DNA from: Akkermansia muciniphila
GTDB lineage: Bacteria; Pseudomonadota; Gammaproteobacteria; Burkholderiales; Burkholderiaceae_C
NCBI GenBank assembly: GCA_943331105.2
Contig: CALQKH020000011.1
Location: forward strand, 1-64,000
Direction: 5' to 3'
DNA: 64,000 bases
This document shows positions 32,375-41,918 of the stretch, in pieces. The notes below the pieces were generated by a model, which saw only the letters and a program-made list of their open reading frames with translations, made no database searches and was not told the DNA's origin. Positions within the stretch are counted from its first letter, which is position 1. Every line of letters begins with the position of its first letter. The translations under genes were made by a program, and so were the position numbers.

Positions 32375-33724
32375 ATGCCACGCGCCATTGAACCTGACTC
32401 ACACGAACGGCACAGGTCTGTGCCCATCAAGGAAACTATCACACGAATTCCAGGTTACCCACGCAAGCTAGTGATCTTCAAAATTCCAGCGTCCAGCTAC
32501 TGGTGGGTCAGGTATTACGCCGAGAGCCACATCTTCAAACGCACCACCAAGACCGAAATCAAGCGTGACGCGTTGGAAGCGGCCAAGCGCTTTTACGACG
32601 ACATAACCATACGCATAAGAGGTGGCAATTTTGAAGGCTTACCGATTGAGGTCAACGCCGCAGAAGTTGTGACTTTCGCCAAGGCCACCAAGATGCTGAT
32701 GGACAGTGAATTGGCCAAGCTCAATCGCAGCCAGCTTTCCAAGATCAGTTACGACAACATGCAGCTGCGCTACGACAAACACATCCTGCCCTTTTTCGGC
32801 CAAACGGATGTGCTCAGCATCAACTACAAGATGCTGGACGAATTTTTGCAGAAGCTCTCCAACCAAGTGCCTAAGCTGAGTGTTTCAACACTGGGTGCCT
32901 ACATGGGTCTCACGCGCAAAGTTTTGCAGCACGCGGCCAGACACAGCTTTATTCAGCACATTCCCGAATTTCCAAAGGTGGGCATTGAGGACAAGCCGCG
33001 AGGCTGGTTCAATGTGGGCGAGTACAAAGAAATTACCAAGGTGGCCAAAAAACTGGCTGGCAAGAAAGTCGAGTGGCGAGCACATTCAGAAGAAACAAAG
33101 GGCTCCTACTTTTGCGAGCCTGGTGGCAAGTTGGGACCTGCTGACCGATTGATCAAGCGCATCGAGATGACCAAGGACTTGGCAGACCTGATCGTGTTCA
33201 TGGTCAACAGCTACATCCGCCCTACTGACATTCGCAACATGCAGCACAAGCATGTGGAGATCATTCGACGGGAATGGACTTACCTCAGGCTCAGCCTGCC
33301 ACCCAGCAAGGGGCACACTTTTCCCATCACCACCATGCCATGGGCTGTGAAAGTTTATGAACGCATTAGGCGTCGACAGGTGCTTGAGCTGGGCCGTGAC
33401 ATCCACCCCGAGGACTATGTGTTCATGCCCGAAGCGGCATCACGCGACAACGCCATGAAACTGCTGGCAAGGCAGTTTGAAATTGTGCTGGAAGTCACAG
33501 GCTTGAAGCTGAGTACTGCTGGCGAAACTCGTACCTTGTACAGCCTTCGCCACAGCAGCATCATGTTCCGATTGATGTTTGGTCGAACAGTGGACACATT
33601 GACCCTGGCTCGCAATGCACGGACCAGCCCAGAAATGATTGATCGCTTCTACGCCGCCCCACTGCAGGGTGAGATGAACGTGGGAGAACTGCAAAGCAAG
33701 CGGCGTCCACGGCCTTGGGAATAA
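32375..33724 (+). CDS. tyrosine recombinase (site-specific integrase)
   Basis: 449 residues. The N-terminal half has a SAM-like core-binding region (QLSKISYDNMQLRYDKHI). The catalytic domain shows the first Arg in SYIRPTDIRNMQHKH near 288, a block LYSLRHSSIMFRL near 389 where the usual His of HxxR is Tyr, and the Tyr nucleophile in MIDRFYAAPL near 428. Substitution of that His is known in several integrase branches. It probably moves the element made of the three genes upstream. The target is unknown; a tRNA-Val stands 2.5 kb downstream. Confidence 0.86.
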   Translation: MPRAIEPDSHERHRSVPIKETITRIPGYPRKLVIFKIPASSYWWVRYYAESHIFKRTTKTEIKRDALEAAKRFYDDITIRIRGGNFEGLPIEVNAAEVVTFAKATKMLMDSELAKLNRSQLSKISYDNMQLRYDKHILPFFGQTDVLSINYKMLDEFLQKLSNQVPKLSVSTLGAYMGLTRKVLQHAARHSFIQHIPEFPKVGIEDKPRGWFNVGEYKEITKVAKKLAGKKVEWRAHSEETKGSYFCEPGGKLGPADRLIKRIEMTKDLADLIVFMVNSYIRPTDIRNMQHKHVEIIRREWTYLRLSLPPSKGHTFPITTMPWAVKVYERIRRRQVLELGRDIHPEDYVFMPEAASRDNAMKLLARQFEIVLEVTGLKLSTAGETRTLYSLRHSSIMFRLMFGRTVDTLTLARNARTSPEMIDRFYAAPLQGEMNVGELQSKRRPRPWE

Positions 33725-33821
33725 CGGATTAGAGTTGACGACTGCTATGAAACAGTCGCAGTCTTTCGTCGCTGACTGGGGTTCTCAACAATTTTTCGCC
33801 CGGTAGTTCTTGTTTCCTTAA

Positions 33822-34583
33822 TTAGTTCATCACAAGTCCACCATCCACGACAAGGTTCTGTCCGGTTACGCCTCGAGCCAAATCACTTAACAAGAAAACG
33901 ATCGCATCGGCCATCTCCGCTGGCGTGGTGACATGGCCCAGCGGCGTGCTCTGGGCAATCAGGTCAAACACAGCGTCCGGTGTGGCTGCGCTGGCGTCTG
34001 TCTTGCGCAGGAGCCCGCCTGAGACCATGTTGACGCGAATACCTTGCGAACCCCATTCTTTGGCCGCTGTGCGGGTAAGCGCTAGCAGCGCTCCTTTAGA
34101 GGCTGTGTAGTCGTGGTAAGGAACGACAGGGTTCTGAAACAAGTTGGTACCAACGTTGACTACTGACCCTTTTCCCGCTTTGCACATGCCCTCAAAGCAG
34201 GCCTTGAGGGTATTAAGGCTACCACCGACCGTTCCCTCCAGTTGCTTGAGCATCACTGCCCATTCAAAGGCCTCGAGCTTATCGCGGGCATCACCATTGA
34301 ACTGATAGTCTACGAGCGCGTTATTCACCAGACCCGTGACCGGTCGGCTCGCCCATTCTTGACCTTTTTGGATCATCTGCTGAACGGCAGCCAAGGAACG
34401 AACATCGGCTTGTACCGCCAGCGCTCTTGAACCCAATTCTTCAACTAGATCAGACGCCATGTCAGGGCTGTTGAAGTAGTTGACCACCACCCAGGCGCCT
34501 TCACGATGAGCGGCACGCGAAACCGCTGCACCTAAACCACGGCTCGCTCCCGACACCAACACCAGTTTATCTTTCAACAGCAT
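33822..34583 (-). CDS. short-chain dehydrogenase under TPP-riboswitch control
   Basis: 253 residues from an ATG at 34583, with GGAG upstream. It has a Rossmann fold with GASRGLGAA near 11, VNNALVDYQ near 90, the catalytic pair Tyr/Lys in YTASKGALLAL near 155, and a VTGQNLVVDGG end, as in FabG-like enzymes. The Ser expected about 13 residues before the Tyr is replaced (VNVGTNLFQNP), so catalysis may differ from FabG. A TPP riboswitch directly upstream, and nothing else in the transcript, links it to thiamine supply or salvage. The precise substrate is not known. Confidence 0.82.
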   Translation of the reverse strand: MLLKDKLVLVSGASRGLGAAVSRAAHREGAWVVVNYFNSPDMASDLVEELGSRALAVQADVRSLAAVQQMIQKGQEWASRPVTGLVNNALVDYQFNGDARDKLEAFEWAVMLKQLEGTVGGSLNTLKACFEGMCKAGKGSVVNVGTNLFQNPVVPYHDYTASKGALLALTRTAAKEWGSQGIRVNMVSGGLLRKTDASAATPDAVFDLIAQSTPLGHVTTPAEMADAIVFLLSDLARGVTGQNLVVDGGLVMN

Positions 34584-34640
34584 TTCAGTTCTCCAAAAGG
34601 AAGGTTCAAGGCAGCAAGAAACCTGACCCAACAGAGAGTC

Positions 34641-34711
34641 AGCTTCCCTACGCTGGCATGATCCAGATCAGGTTCAAAGGGTACGTCTCAGCCCCTTAGG
34701 GCGCCCCTAGC
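34641..34711 (-). promoter_or_regulatory. TPP riboswitch (THI element)
   Basis: Read on the minus strand, the element contains the diagnostic blocks in order: a GGGGCGCCC stem, GGGGCTGAGA, ACCCTTTGAACCTGATC, GGATCATGCCAGCG and TAGGGAAGC. These are the conserved THI-box segments. It ends about 57 bp before the ATG of the short-chain dehydrogenase, so thiamine pyrophosphate probably represses that gene. A CTGAC/GTCAG pairing between the riboswitch and the Shine-Dalgarno could act in expression control. Confidence 0.93.
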
Positions 34712-34841
34712 TAATGCGCTGCATCAGACAGCACTTGTTGATTGTGGCATAGCTGCCTACCTCAGCAAAGAACTGGACATCGACGGTACTGCCCCTCCAT
34801 CCAACCCACTGCATTTACAAACCACTTTACGAACCGGCGAT

Positions 34842-35483
34842 GTGCTCCTGGTAGAAGGCAACACTCGGATCAGTGGTGCCATCAAATACCTGACCCAGTC
34901 CACCTGGTCTCATGCAGCGCTTTATGTCGGCATGAACTTCGACCCCAGTGCACCCGAAAACCACTGCCTAATTGAAGCAGACACCGTTCATGGCGTTCGC
35001 AGCACCGGACTTGAAAAATTTACAAATTTACACACCAGAATCTGCAGGCCTATTGGCCTTAGTGAGCAAGAGTGCGCCTTGGTTGCACGGGCTGCTATTG
35101 AAAAAATTGGCCATCAATATGATCTGCGCAATGTCTTTGACCTTGCCAGGTACTTGCTACCGACTCCGCCTGTACCAACACGTTTTAGGCGGCAGTTGTT
35201 GTCGCTTGGAAGTGGAGATCCCACTCGGGCGATATGCTCGACGCTTATTGCACAAGCTTTTGAAAGTATTCGCTATCCCGTCATTGCTTTGGACTCAGCG
35301 TCATCAAAGACAACAACTGACTCAAAAAGCTACTCGACACAACTATTTCACCCGCAACGATTCAAGCCGAAGCATCATTCGCTGCTAACGCCCAGAGACT
35401 TTGATGTGTCGCCCTACTTTGCAATCATCAAGCCTACTGTTGAGTGCGGGTTTGACTTTCGCAACCTCGAGTGGATTGAATGA
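34842..35483 (+). CDS. YiiX/YebB-like cysteine hydrolase (NlpC/P60-type), probably 5'-truncated
   Basis: 213 residues are annotated from a GTG at 34842. The protein has a permuted papain-like fold: the His motif STWSHAALYVG near residue 20, then a Cys in RAICSTLIAQAF near residue 129. The reading frame stays open upstream to the riboswitch, with homology-like sequence (ALVDCGIAAYLSKEL, then LHLQTTLRTGDVLLVEG) but no ATG, GTG or TTG start in that part. Intact relatives have about 40 more N-terminal residues. The gene may therefore have lost its start in a rearrangement at about 34.71 kb. Confidence 0.72.
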   Translation: MLLVEGNTRISGAIKYLTQSTWSHAALYVGMNFDPSAPENHCLIEADTVHGVRSTGLEKFTNLHTRICRPIGLSEQECALVARAAIEKIGHQYDLRNVFDLARYLLPTPPVPTRFRRQLLSLGSGDPTRAICSTLIAQAFESIRYPVIALDSASSKTTTDSKSYSTQLFHPQRFKPKHHSLLTPRDFDVSPYFAIIKPTVECGFDFRNLEWIE

Positions 35484-35646
35484 GGGCTCTGGTGAATTTG
35501 GTCATACATTTGACGAGTCTACCAATGGAAAACCCATGTGTGCATTTAAACTAACCTGATAATGAAGTTGCTGCCCACAGATCAGCATCATGGTCAAACA
35601 CAAAACAAACATAGCTTTTGTTTCAACCACAGTACACAATGAGCCA

Positions 35647-35859
35647 ATGAGCAACTACCAAGAAACCAAAATAGCTGCTGACGGCTTGCATTACAAGATC
35701 AAATAAGGTGGTTCGCTCTTCAAAGATTCTTCCAATGGCATGACCATCAGTTGCTACAAGTGCGGGCTGCACAAACCCAGGTCCATAGGCATGTTCCGGA
35801 TATTGATCAATTAACGCATGTTCATGTGCGGCGAGTGCATGCCGTCCAATTCTGCATAA
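35647..35859 (+). pseudogene. degraded small zinc-ribbon gene
   Basis: An ATG at 35647 opens a frame (MSNYQETKIAADGLHYKIK) closed by TAA at 35704-35706. The same frame then continues with GGSLFKDSSNGMTISCYKCG, then LHKPRSIGMF, a second TAA at 35812-35814, and MFMCGEC. The two CxxC pairs are the mark of a small zinc ribbon. The two in-frame stops suggest an inactivated gene. The family is not identified beyond that. Confidence 0.6.
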
Positions 35860-35890
35860 GGCAGTGCTCCTTTGCAGCTGGCACCCGTGC

Positions 35891-35915
35891 GGGCATCAAA
35901 AAAGCCCTACAGCGC
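35891..35915 (-). repeat. short GTAGGGCTT element, second site
   Basis: The reverse complement matches 3982-4007 in 23 positions with one gap. With the copies near 3.9 kb it flanks the whole accessory region, though in opposite orientation. Confidence 0.5.
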
Positions 35916-36031
35916 GTTTTTAGTCAGGTTCGCTGGGCTGGGTAGCTGGAGTCATTTCAAAACAAACGTAGCGTTTTTTCAAGCCGAGAACAGCGCCTGC
36001 TGCGTCTGCGCAGAGGCAAAAACCAATGCCG

Positions 36032-36056
36032 CATTGACACCATGTTGGTGTCAATG
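36032..36056. repeat. perfect 10-bp inverted repeat
   Basis: CATTGACACC and GGTGTCAATG surround the loop ATGTT. There is no T run, so termination is uncertain. Confidence 0.45.
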
Positions 36057-36211
36057 ACAACAGATTGAATTGGGGGTGTTTGACTGTTCCGAAATCTATG
36101 AAAAGACATCGAAAAATCTATGAGAAGTAGTAAACCCGGACCATACTACTTTGAACACAAGAAAAAGCACCTAGATTTTCATCTAAGTGCTTGATTTCAT
36201 TGGGAATTTTT

Positions 36212-36286
36212 TGGTGGGCGATGCAAGTTTCGAACTTGCGACCCCTGCAGTGTGAATGCAGTGCTCTACCCCTGAGCTAATCGCCC
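36212..36286 (-). tRNA. tRNA-Val (anticodon CAC)
   Basis: The minus strand folds into a full cloverleaf: acceptor GGGCGAT/ATCGCCC, D arm GCTC/GAGC, anticodon stem CTGCA/TGCAG around TTCACAC (anticodon CAC at loop positions 34-36), T arm GCAAG/CTTGC with TTCGAAA, and an encoded CCA end at 36214-36212. tRNAs often serve as integration sites; this one is the last landmark before core genes. Confidence 0.95.
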
Positions 36287-36393
36287 TACGCCGTTTGGCG
36301 AAGAACGCGATTATGACATGAAAACAAGCTCCATTTTCTGTCAATCACACGAAAAGTGCAGCCCCAAGAATGGTGTTTATCCATGCAGGTGGC

Positions 36394-37104
36394 TCATGCC
36401 AACTGCATTTGTCGCCACACGGTTTTGCCACCACTTGACTTGTCAAGTTGCTGCAGCACCTCTTCATGCGCAGCCACCTCTTGTGCGTTGGCCGACAACA
36501 CGGGCAAGACAAACTGACTCAGATCCGTAGCGATCACCACAGTCTTGGAATCGCTTGGCGCATCGCCTGCATCGATCAGCAAGGCCTCTTGGCCCCGCGT
36601 CATGTTGATGTAAACATCGGCCAGCAACTCGGCATCGAGCAAAGCGCCGTGCAAGGTGCGACCTGAGTTATCCACTTCAAGGCGGTCGCACAGTGAGTCC
36701 AAGCTGTTGCGCTTGCCAGGGAACATCTCCTTGGCCATGGCCAAGGTGTCAATCACACCACTGACATAAGCCTTCAAAGGCTTTTTACCCACACGTTCCA
36801 GTTCCTTATTCAGGAAACCCACGTCAAAGGCCGCGTTGTGGATGATCAGTTCCGCATCGGCGATGTAATCGAGGATTTCATCGGTCAGCTGTGCAAACTT
36901 GGGTTTGTCGCGCAAAAACTCGTTGCTGATGCCGTGCACCTTGAGCGCGTCTTCATGGCTGTCGCGCTCGGGGTTGAAGTAAAAATGCAGATTGTTGCCG
37001 GTGAGTTTGCGGGCGAACAGTTCCACACAACCCAGTTCAATGATGCGGTCGCCGCCTTCGGCCGATAGGCCTGTGGTTTCGGTGTCCAAAACGATTTGGC
37101 GCAT
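36394..37104 (-). CDS. dnaQ: DNA polymerase III subunit epsilon (proofreading exonuclease)
   Basis: 236 residues. It has DEDDh exonuclease motifs: ExoI VLDTETTGL near residue 5, ExoII HNAAFDVGFL near 93, and ExoIII HGALLDAELLADVY near 153 with the expected His and Asp. The length fits DnaQ, and the C-terminus carries the region that binds the alpha subunit. Epsilon removes misincorporated bases in the polymerase III core. It lies just downstream of the fdx gene (16 bp gap) on the same strand and may be read through from the isc operon. Confidence 0.93.
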   Translation of the reverse strand: MRQIVLDTETTGLSAEGGDRIIELGCVELFARKLTGNNLHFYFNPERDSHEDALKVHGISNEFLRDKPKFAQLTDEILDYIADAELIIHNAAFDVGFLNKELERVGKKPLKAYVSGVIDTLAMAKEMFPGKRNSLDSLCDRLEVDNSGRTLHGALLDAELLADVYINMTRGQEALLIDAGDAPSDSKTVVIATDLSQFVLPVLSANAQEVAAHEEVLQQLDKSSGGKTVWRQMQLA

Positions 37105-37120
37105 GGCTTGCAGCTCCAGC

Positions 37121-37459
37121 TCAGTGCAGTTCTTTGGCGTGGTTGACGGTATAGCGCGGGATCTCGATCACCAAATCGCTTTTGGCCACAAAGGCCTGGC
37201 AACTCAGGCGTGAGTTGGGCTCAAGGCCCCAGGCACGGTCGAGCAGGTCTTCCTCGGTTTCTTCCATCTCATTGAGGCTCTTAAAGCCCTCACGTACCAC
37301 CACATGGCAGGTGGTGCAGGCTGCGCTCATGTCGCAAGCGTGTTCGATGTTGATGTGGTTGTCGAGCAGTGCTTCGCACAAACTGGTGCCTGCAGGCGCA
37401 GTAATTTCAGCACCGCTGGGGCAGTACTCTGGGTGGGGCAAGATTTTGATGACGGGCAT
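37121..37459 (-). CDS. fdx: ISC-system [2Fe-2S] ferredoxin
   Basis: 112 residues. The cluster ligands are in HACDMSAACTTCHVVV (three Cys) and the single Cys in SRLSCQAFV, as in adrenodoxin-type Fdx. It supplies electrons for Fe-S cluster assembly on IscU. It is the last dedicated gene of the isc operon, after hscA. Confidence 0.93.
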   Translation of the reverse strand: MPVIKILPHPEYCPSGAEITAPAGTSLCEALLDNHINIEHACDMSAACTTCHVVVREGFKSLNEMEETEEDLLDRAWGLEPNSRLSCQAFVAKSDLVIEIPRYTVNHAKELH

Positions 37460-37492
37460 AGGTGTCTTCCAGATTCGAAGCAGTGTGGGCTT

Positions 37493-39358
37493 TTACAAGG
37501 CCTGGATGTTTTGTCCAGCCAGCGCTTTTTGGATGCTGTGGTTCATGCGTTCAGCGGCAAAGGCCTCGGTACCCTTAGCCAGAGCCTGGGTGCAGTCTTC
37601 CAAAGCTTGGGCGTCTTGCTCGGTTTGGATTGCAGCTTGCAGCGTGGCCATCAACGCGTCGATGACGCTGCGCTCATCTGCTTGTAACAGTTGACCATCG
37701 GCGGCCAAGGCGCTGCGCGTGGCCAGCAGCATGCGGTCAGCGTCCACGCGCGCCTCGACCAAAGCTCGAGCTTTCATGTCGGCTTGGGCAGTGGTGAAGC
37801 TTTCTTGCAGCATGCTGGCAATTTGATCATCGCTCAAACCATACGAGGGCTTGACGTCGATACGGGCCTCGACTCCACTGATTTGTTCTTTGGCACCGAC
37901 GTTCAACAGGCCATCGGCATCCACAGTGAAGGTCACGCGAATGCGGGCTGCGCCTGCGGCCATAGGCGGGATGCCACGCAGTTCGAATCGGGCCAGACTG
38001 CGGCAGTCTTGCACCAGATCGCGCTCACCCTGCACCACATGCAGCGCCAGCGCGGTCTGACCATCTTGGTAGGTGGTGAAATCTTGCGCCATCGCGGTGG
38101 GGATGGTCTGGTTGCGCGGGATGATGCGCTCGACCAGGCCACCCATGGTTTCGATGCCCAGCGAGAGCGGGATCACATCGAGCAGCAGCAATTCGCCAGC
38201 GGCGTTGTTGCCCGCCAGCTGGTTGGCCTGGATGGCCGCACCCAAGGCCACGACTTCATCGGGGTTGAGGTTGTTGAGGGGAGCTTGGCCAAAAAAGTCG
38301 GCCACCGCCTGCTGGATTTGCGGCATGCGGGTAGAGCCACCCACCATGACCACACCTTGCACGTCTTCTTTGGCCAGTTGCGCATCGCGCAGCGCTTTGC
38401 GCACAGCCGTGACGCAGCGGGCCGTCAAGGCTTGAGTGGCTTGCTCGAAATCGGTGCGGCTGAGTTGCACCGACAAAGCACCAGTGGACAAAGCCACATT
38501 GAGGCTGGTCTTCTCTGAGCTGGTCAAGGCCTCTTTGGCAGCACGGGCAGATGCCTTGAGCAGTGTTTTGTCTTCGGCAGTGACGGCTTGCAAGCCAGGC
38601 TGCTGGACCATGGCAAAGTCGGCCAAGGCTTGGTCATAGTCGTCGCCACCCAAGGCCGAGTCACCCCCGGTGGACAACACTTCGAACACGCCTTGCGTCA
38701 GGCGCAAGACCGAGATATCAAAGGTGCCACCGCCCAAATCGAACACCGCGTAAACACCTTCGCTCGCGTTGTCTAGGCCATAGGCAATCGCTGCTGCCGT
38801 GGGTTCGTTGATCAAACGCAACACGTTCAAGCCCGCCAACTGGGCGGCGTCTTTGGTGGCTTGACGTTGGGCATCGTCAAAGTAGGCAGGCACGGTGATG
38901 ACAGCACCATACAAGTCGTCGTTGAAGGTGTCTTCGGCACGGTACCGCAAAGTGGCCAAAATCTCGGCACTGACTTCGACAGGTGACTTGGGGCCTTGCA
39001 CCGTCTGGATGGACAGCATGCCTTGCTCGCTGGTGGAAAACTCATACGGCAGCTTGCTGCGGTCGACGATGTCGTTCAGGCCACGGCCCATGAAGCGTTT
39101 GACCGAAGCGATGGTGTTGACCGGGTCGGATGCGGCAGACTGCACTGCTTCAAAACCGATCTGGCGACCCTGCCCGGGCATGAAACGAACCACAGAGGGC
39201 AAGATGACACGGCCATCGTCATCGGGCAAACACTCGGCCACGCCGCTGCGCACCGAAGCCACCAGCGAATGCGTGGTGCCCAAATCGATGCCAACGGCAA
39301 TGCGGCGCTGGTGGGGGTCGGGCGATTGGCCCGGTTCGGAAATCTGCAGTAAGGCCAT
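37493..39358 (-). CDS. hscA: Fe-S cluster chaperone HscA (Hsp70 family)
   Basis: 621 residues from an ATG at 39358. DnaK-type ATPase signatures [28 protein letters not shown] and [14 protein letters not shown] are all present. HscA binds the LPPVK motif of IscU, which is present in this IscU (LPPVK), and with HscB drives cluster transfer. It directly follows hscB (16 bp). Long open frames on the opposite strand are shadows. Confidence 0.95.
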   Translation of the reverse strand: MALLQISEPGQSPDPHQRRIAVGIDLGTTHSLVASVRSGVAECLPDDDGRVILPSVVRFMPGQGRQIGFEAVQSAASDPVNTIASVKRFMGRGLNDIVDRSKLPYEFSTSEQGMLSIQTVQGPKSPVEVSAEILATLRYRAEDTFNDDLYGAVITVPAYFDDAQRQATKDAAQLAGLNVLRLINEPTAAAIAYGLDNASEGVYAVFDLGGGTFDISVLRLTQGVFEVLSTGGDSALGGDDYDQALADFAMVQQPGLQAVTAEDKTLLKASARAAKEALTSSEKTSLNVALSTGALSVQLSRTDFEQATQALTARCVTAVRKALRDAQLAKEDVQGVVMVGGSTRMPQIQQAVADFFGQAPLNNLNPDEVVALGAAIQANQLAGNNAAGELLLLDVIPLSLGIETMGGLVERIIPRNQTIPTAMAQDFTTYQDGQTALALHVVQGERDLVQDCRSLARFELRGIPPMAAGAARIRVTFTVDADGLLNVGAKEQISGVEARIDVKPSYGLSDDQIASMLQESFTTAQADMKARALVEARVDADRMLLATRSALAADGQLLQADERSVIDALMATLQAAIQTEQDAQALEDCTQALAKGTEAFAAERMNHSIQKALAGQNIQAL

Positions 39359-39374
39359 GATCAATCGGGAAAAT

Positions 39375-39893
39375 TCAGGTCAATCGGTCGAGTTTAGCGT
39401 TCACTTCTTGCGTGAAGCGCTCGATGAACATCAACGCCCTCACCTGCCCCACGGCCTGAGCGGGGTCTTTGGCCTCATCCAGTAGATGGGCCAGTTCTTG
39501 CTGCACGCGGCGCTGCTCATCGGTTACAAGGTCAGCCAAGGCTTCCAAGCCCTGAGCGCTGTCGGTGTCGTCTAGGCTTTCACGCCACTCCATCTGCTGC
39601 ATCAAAAAAGAGGCAGGCATGGCGGTGTTGTTTTCTGCTTGCACAGGTGCACCCAGCAACTCGCACAAATAGGCGGCACGTTTGAGCGGGTCTTTCAGGC
39701 GCTGATAGGCCTCGTTGATGCGCACCGACCACTGCATGGCCACGCGCTGGGCGGCGGCTCCCTCGGCCGCAAAGCGGTCGGGGTGGGCTTCGCGCTGCAA
39801 GGTTTTCCAGCGGGTATCGAGTTGAGCGCGGTCCTGCTCGAACTGGACCGGCACATCAAACAGCTCAAAATCGTTGGCTTGCAGCGAGATCAC
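39375..39893 (-). CDS. hscB: Fe-S co-chaperone HscB (J-domain)
   Basis: 172 residues. The J-domain has the HPD motif ([12 protein letters not shown]) and helices typical of HscB; the C-terminal half is the IscU-binding three-helix bundle. Length fits the family. It lies between iscA and hscA in the canonical order. Confidence 0.93.
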   Translation of the reverse strand: MISLQANDFELFDVPVQFEQDRAQLDTRWKTLQREAHPDRFAAEGAAAQRVAMQWSVRINEAYQRLKDPLKRAAYLCELLGAPVQAENNTAMPASFLMQQMEWRESLDDTDSAQGLEALADLVTDEQRRVQQELAHLLDEAKDPAQAVGQVRALMFIERFTQEVNAKLDRLT

Positions 39894-39914
39894 GCGTAGG
39901 AATCCAAATTGGGC

Positions 39915-40238
39915 TCACACGCGGAAGGATTCACCGCAACCGCAGCGGTCACGCTCGTTGGGGTTGTTGAAGCGAAAGCCCTCATTCAAGCCCTCGCGCA
40001 CGAAGTCGAGCTCGGTGCCGTCGATATAGGCCAGACTTTTAGGGTCCACCAGCACCTTGACGCCGTGACCTTCAAAGACCACGTCTTCCGGGGCGATCTC
40101 GTCCACATACTCCAGCTTGTAAGCCAGGCCAGAGCAGCCTGTGGTCTTGACCCCCAGTCGCACACCGACACCCGAGCCGCGTTTGGCCAAGTAGCGGGTC
40201 ACATGCCGAGCTGCGGCAGCAGACAGTGAGATGGCCAT
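39915..40238 (-). CDS. iscA: Fe-S scaffold/carrier IscA
   Basis: 107 residues with the three conserved Cys: one in TTGCSGLAY and two in the C-terminal CGCGESF motif. It accepts and transfers Fe-S clusters or iron. The gene starts 1 bp after the iscU stop, in the standard isc order. Confidence 0.94.
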   Translation of the reverse strand: MAISLSAAAARHVTRYLAKRGSGVGVRLGVKTTGCSGLAYKLEYVDEIAPEDVVFEGHGVKVLVDPKSLAYIDGTELDFVREGLNEGFRFNNPNERDRCGCGESFRV

Positions 40239-40239
40239 G

Positions 40240-40626
40240 TCAGTTCAGGTGTTTCTTTTTGTAGTCGTCCACCGCCGCCTTGATGGCGTCTTCGGCCAAG
40301 ATAGAGCAGTGAATTTTGACGGGAGGGAGCGCCAGCTCTTCTGCGATCTGGCTGTTCTTCAGGGCCGCGGCTTCGTCCAGCGTCTTGCCCTTGACCCACT
40401 CGGTGACGAGTGAGCTGGAAGCGATGGCTGAGCCGCAGCCATAGGTCTTGAAGCGTGCGTCTTCGATCACACCTGTTTCTGGGTTGACCTTGATTTGCAA
40501 CTTCATCACATCACCGCAAGCGGGGGCGCCGACCATACCGGTGCCCACGCTGTCGTCGCCCTTGTCGAAAGAACCGACGTTGCGGGGGTTTTCGTAGTGG
40601 TCAACCACTTTTTCAGAATATGCCAT
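40240..40626 (-). CDS. iscU: Fe-S cluster scaffold IscU
   Basis: 128 residues. The cluster-binding Cys are in [19 protein letters not shown] and [10 protein letters not shown]. The HscA recognition motif LPPVK is present near residue 99. Clusters are built here from sulfur delivered by IscS. The gene follows iscS in the operon. Confidence 0.95.
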   Translation of the reverse strand: MAYSEKVVDHYENPRNVGSFDKGDDSVGTGMVGAPACGDVMKLQIKVNPETGVIEDARFKTYGCGSAIASSSLVTEWVKGKTLDEAAALKNSQIAEELALPPVKIHCSILAEDAIKAAVDDYKKKHLN

Positions 40627-40673
40627 GGTGATTTCTCCGTATTCAGTTCAATGTGCGATGGAAAAAAGTCGAG

Positions 40674-41891
40674 TCAGTGGGCAGCCCACTGGATGGTGCT
40701 CAAATCAATGCCGTCCTTGTGCATTTCCCAAAGGGGGCTCAAGTCGCGCAGCTTGGCCACGTTCTCGCGGATGGTCTTGATCGCGAAGTCAATTTCTTCT
40801 TCGGTGGTCCAGCGGCCAATCGTCATGCGCAGGCTGCTGTGGGCCAACTCGTCGCTGCGGCCCAAGGCGCGCAAAACGTAGCTGGGCTCAAGGCTAGCCG
40901 ACGTGCAAGCCGAACCCGACGACACCGCCAAGCCTTTGATGCCCATGATGAGTGACTCGCCTTCGACGAAATTGAAGCTCATGTTGATGTTTTGTGCCAC
41001 GCGCTGCGTGGCGTGACCGTTCAAAAACACCTGCTCCATGTCGCTCAAGCCATTCATCAGGCGATCGCGCAAAACACGGGCTTTGGCGTTGTCTTGGGCC
41101 ATTTCAAGCTTGGCAATGCGGAACGCCTCGCCCATGCCCACGCATTGGTGCGTGGCCAAAGAGCCCGAACGCATACCGCGCTCATGGCCGCCGCCGTGCA
41201 TCTGCGCTTCAAGGCGAATGCGGGGCTTGCGGCGAACATACAAAGCGCCAATGCCCTTGGGACCATAGGTCTTGTGCGAAGCCAAGCTCATCAAGTCGAT
41301 CGGCAACTGAGCCAAATCGATATCGACCTTGCCCGTGGATTGCGCTGCATCGACGTGGAACACAATGCCTTTTTCGCGGCACAAATTGCCAATCGCAGTC
41401 ACATCCTGAATCACGCCAATCTCGTTGTTGACGTGCATCACGCTGACCAAGATGGTGTCGGGACGAATGGCGGCTTTGAGCACATCCATGTTCAGCAAAC
41501 CGTCCTCTTGCACGTCAAGGTAAGACACCTCAAAGCCCTGACGCTCCAGCTCGCGCATGGAGTCCAGCACTGCCTTGTGCTCTGTTTTGACGGTGATCAG
41601 GTGCTTGCCGCGTGACTTGTAGAAATGCGCTGCGCCTTTGAGGGCCAGGTTGTTGGACTCGGTTGCGCCGCTGGTCCAGACGATCTCGCGGGGGTCAGCG
41701 CCGATCAGGTCAGCCACTTGCTCGCGGGCTTTTTCAACGGCGGCTTCGGCTTCCCATCCCCAAGCGTGGCTTCGGGATGCGGGGTTACCAAAGTGTTCAC
41801 GCAACCAAGGCACGATGGCGTCCACCACGCGGGGATCGCAAGGGTTGGTCGCGCTGTAATCCAGATAAATGGGGAAATGCGGTGTGGTCAT
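40674..41891 (-). CDS. iscS: cysteine desulfurase IscS
   Basis: 405 residues. A PLP-binding Lys lies in [13 protein letters not shown] near residue 206, and the mobile active-site Cys loop is [15 protein letters not shown] near residue 330. IscS provides sulfur for Fe-S clusters and tRNA thiolation. It follows iscR by 27 bp. Confidence 0.95.
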   Translation of the reverse strand: MTTPHFPIYLDYSATNPCDPRVVDAIVPWLREHFGNPASRSHAWGWEAEAAVEKAREQVADLIGADPREIVWTSGATESNNLALKGAAHFYKSRGKHLITVKTEHKAVLDSMRELERQGFEVSYLDVQEDGLLNMDVLKAAIRPDTILVSVMHVNNEIGVIQDVTAIGNLCREKGIVFHVDAAQSTGKVDIDLAQLPIDLMSLASHKTYGPKGIGALYVRRKPRIRLEAQMHGGGHERGMRSGSLATHQCVGMGEAFRIAKLEMAQDNAKARVLRDRLMNGLSDMEQVFLNGHATQRVAQNINMSFNFVEGESLIMGIKGLAVSSGSACTSASLEPSYVLRALGRSDELAHSSLRMTIGRWTTEEEIDFAIKTIRENVAKLRDLSPLWEMHKDGIDLSTIQWAAH

Positions 41892-41918
41892 GGTCTGGTC
41901 TTCTTGAGAATCAGGAAA

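Larger units (their letters stand above)
35484..36211. other. intergenic region with a pseudogene and short repeats
   Basis: No intact gene. It contains the degraded zinc-ribbon gene, an inverted copy of the short GTAGGGC element (35891-35915) and a perfect 10-bp stem hairpin at 36032-36056 (CATTGACACC / GGTGTCAATG, loop ATGTT). The remaining sequence shows nothing recognisable. Confidence 0.6.

Noticed and set aside
36032..36056. Hairpin as a terminator
   Set aside because: No T run follows and no transcript clearly ends here; it is listed only as an inverted repeat.
36212..36286. tRNA-Val as attachment site of the accessory region
   Set aside because: I could not see a direct repeat of the tRNA 3' end elsewhere in the window, so attL/attR cannot be placed.
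37691..38518. 275-codon plus-strand frame opposite hscA
   Set aside because: It is a shadow of the chaperone gene; the translation is His/Gln-rich with no recognisable fold.
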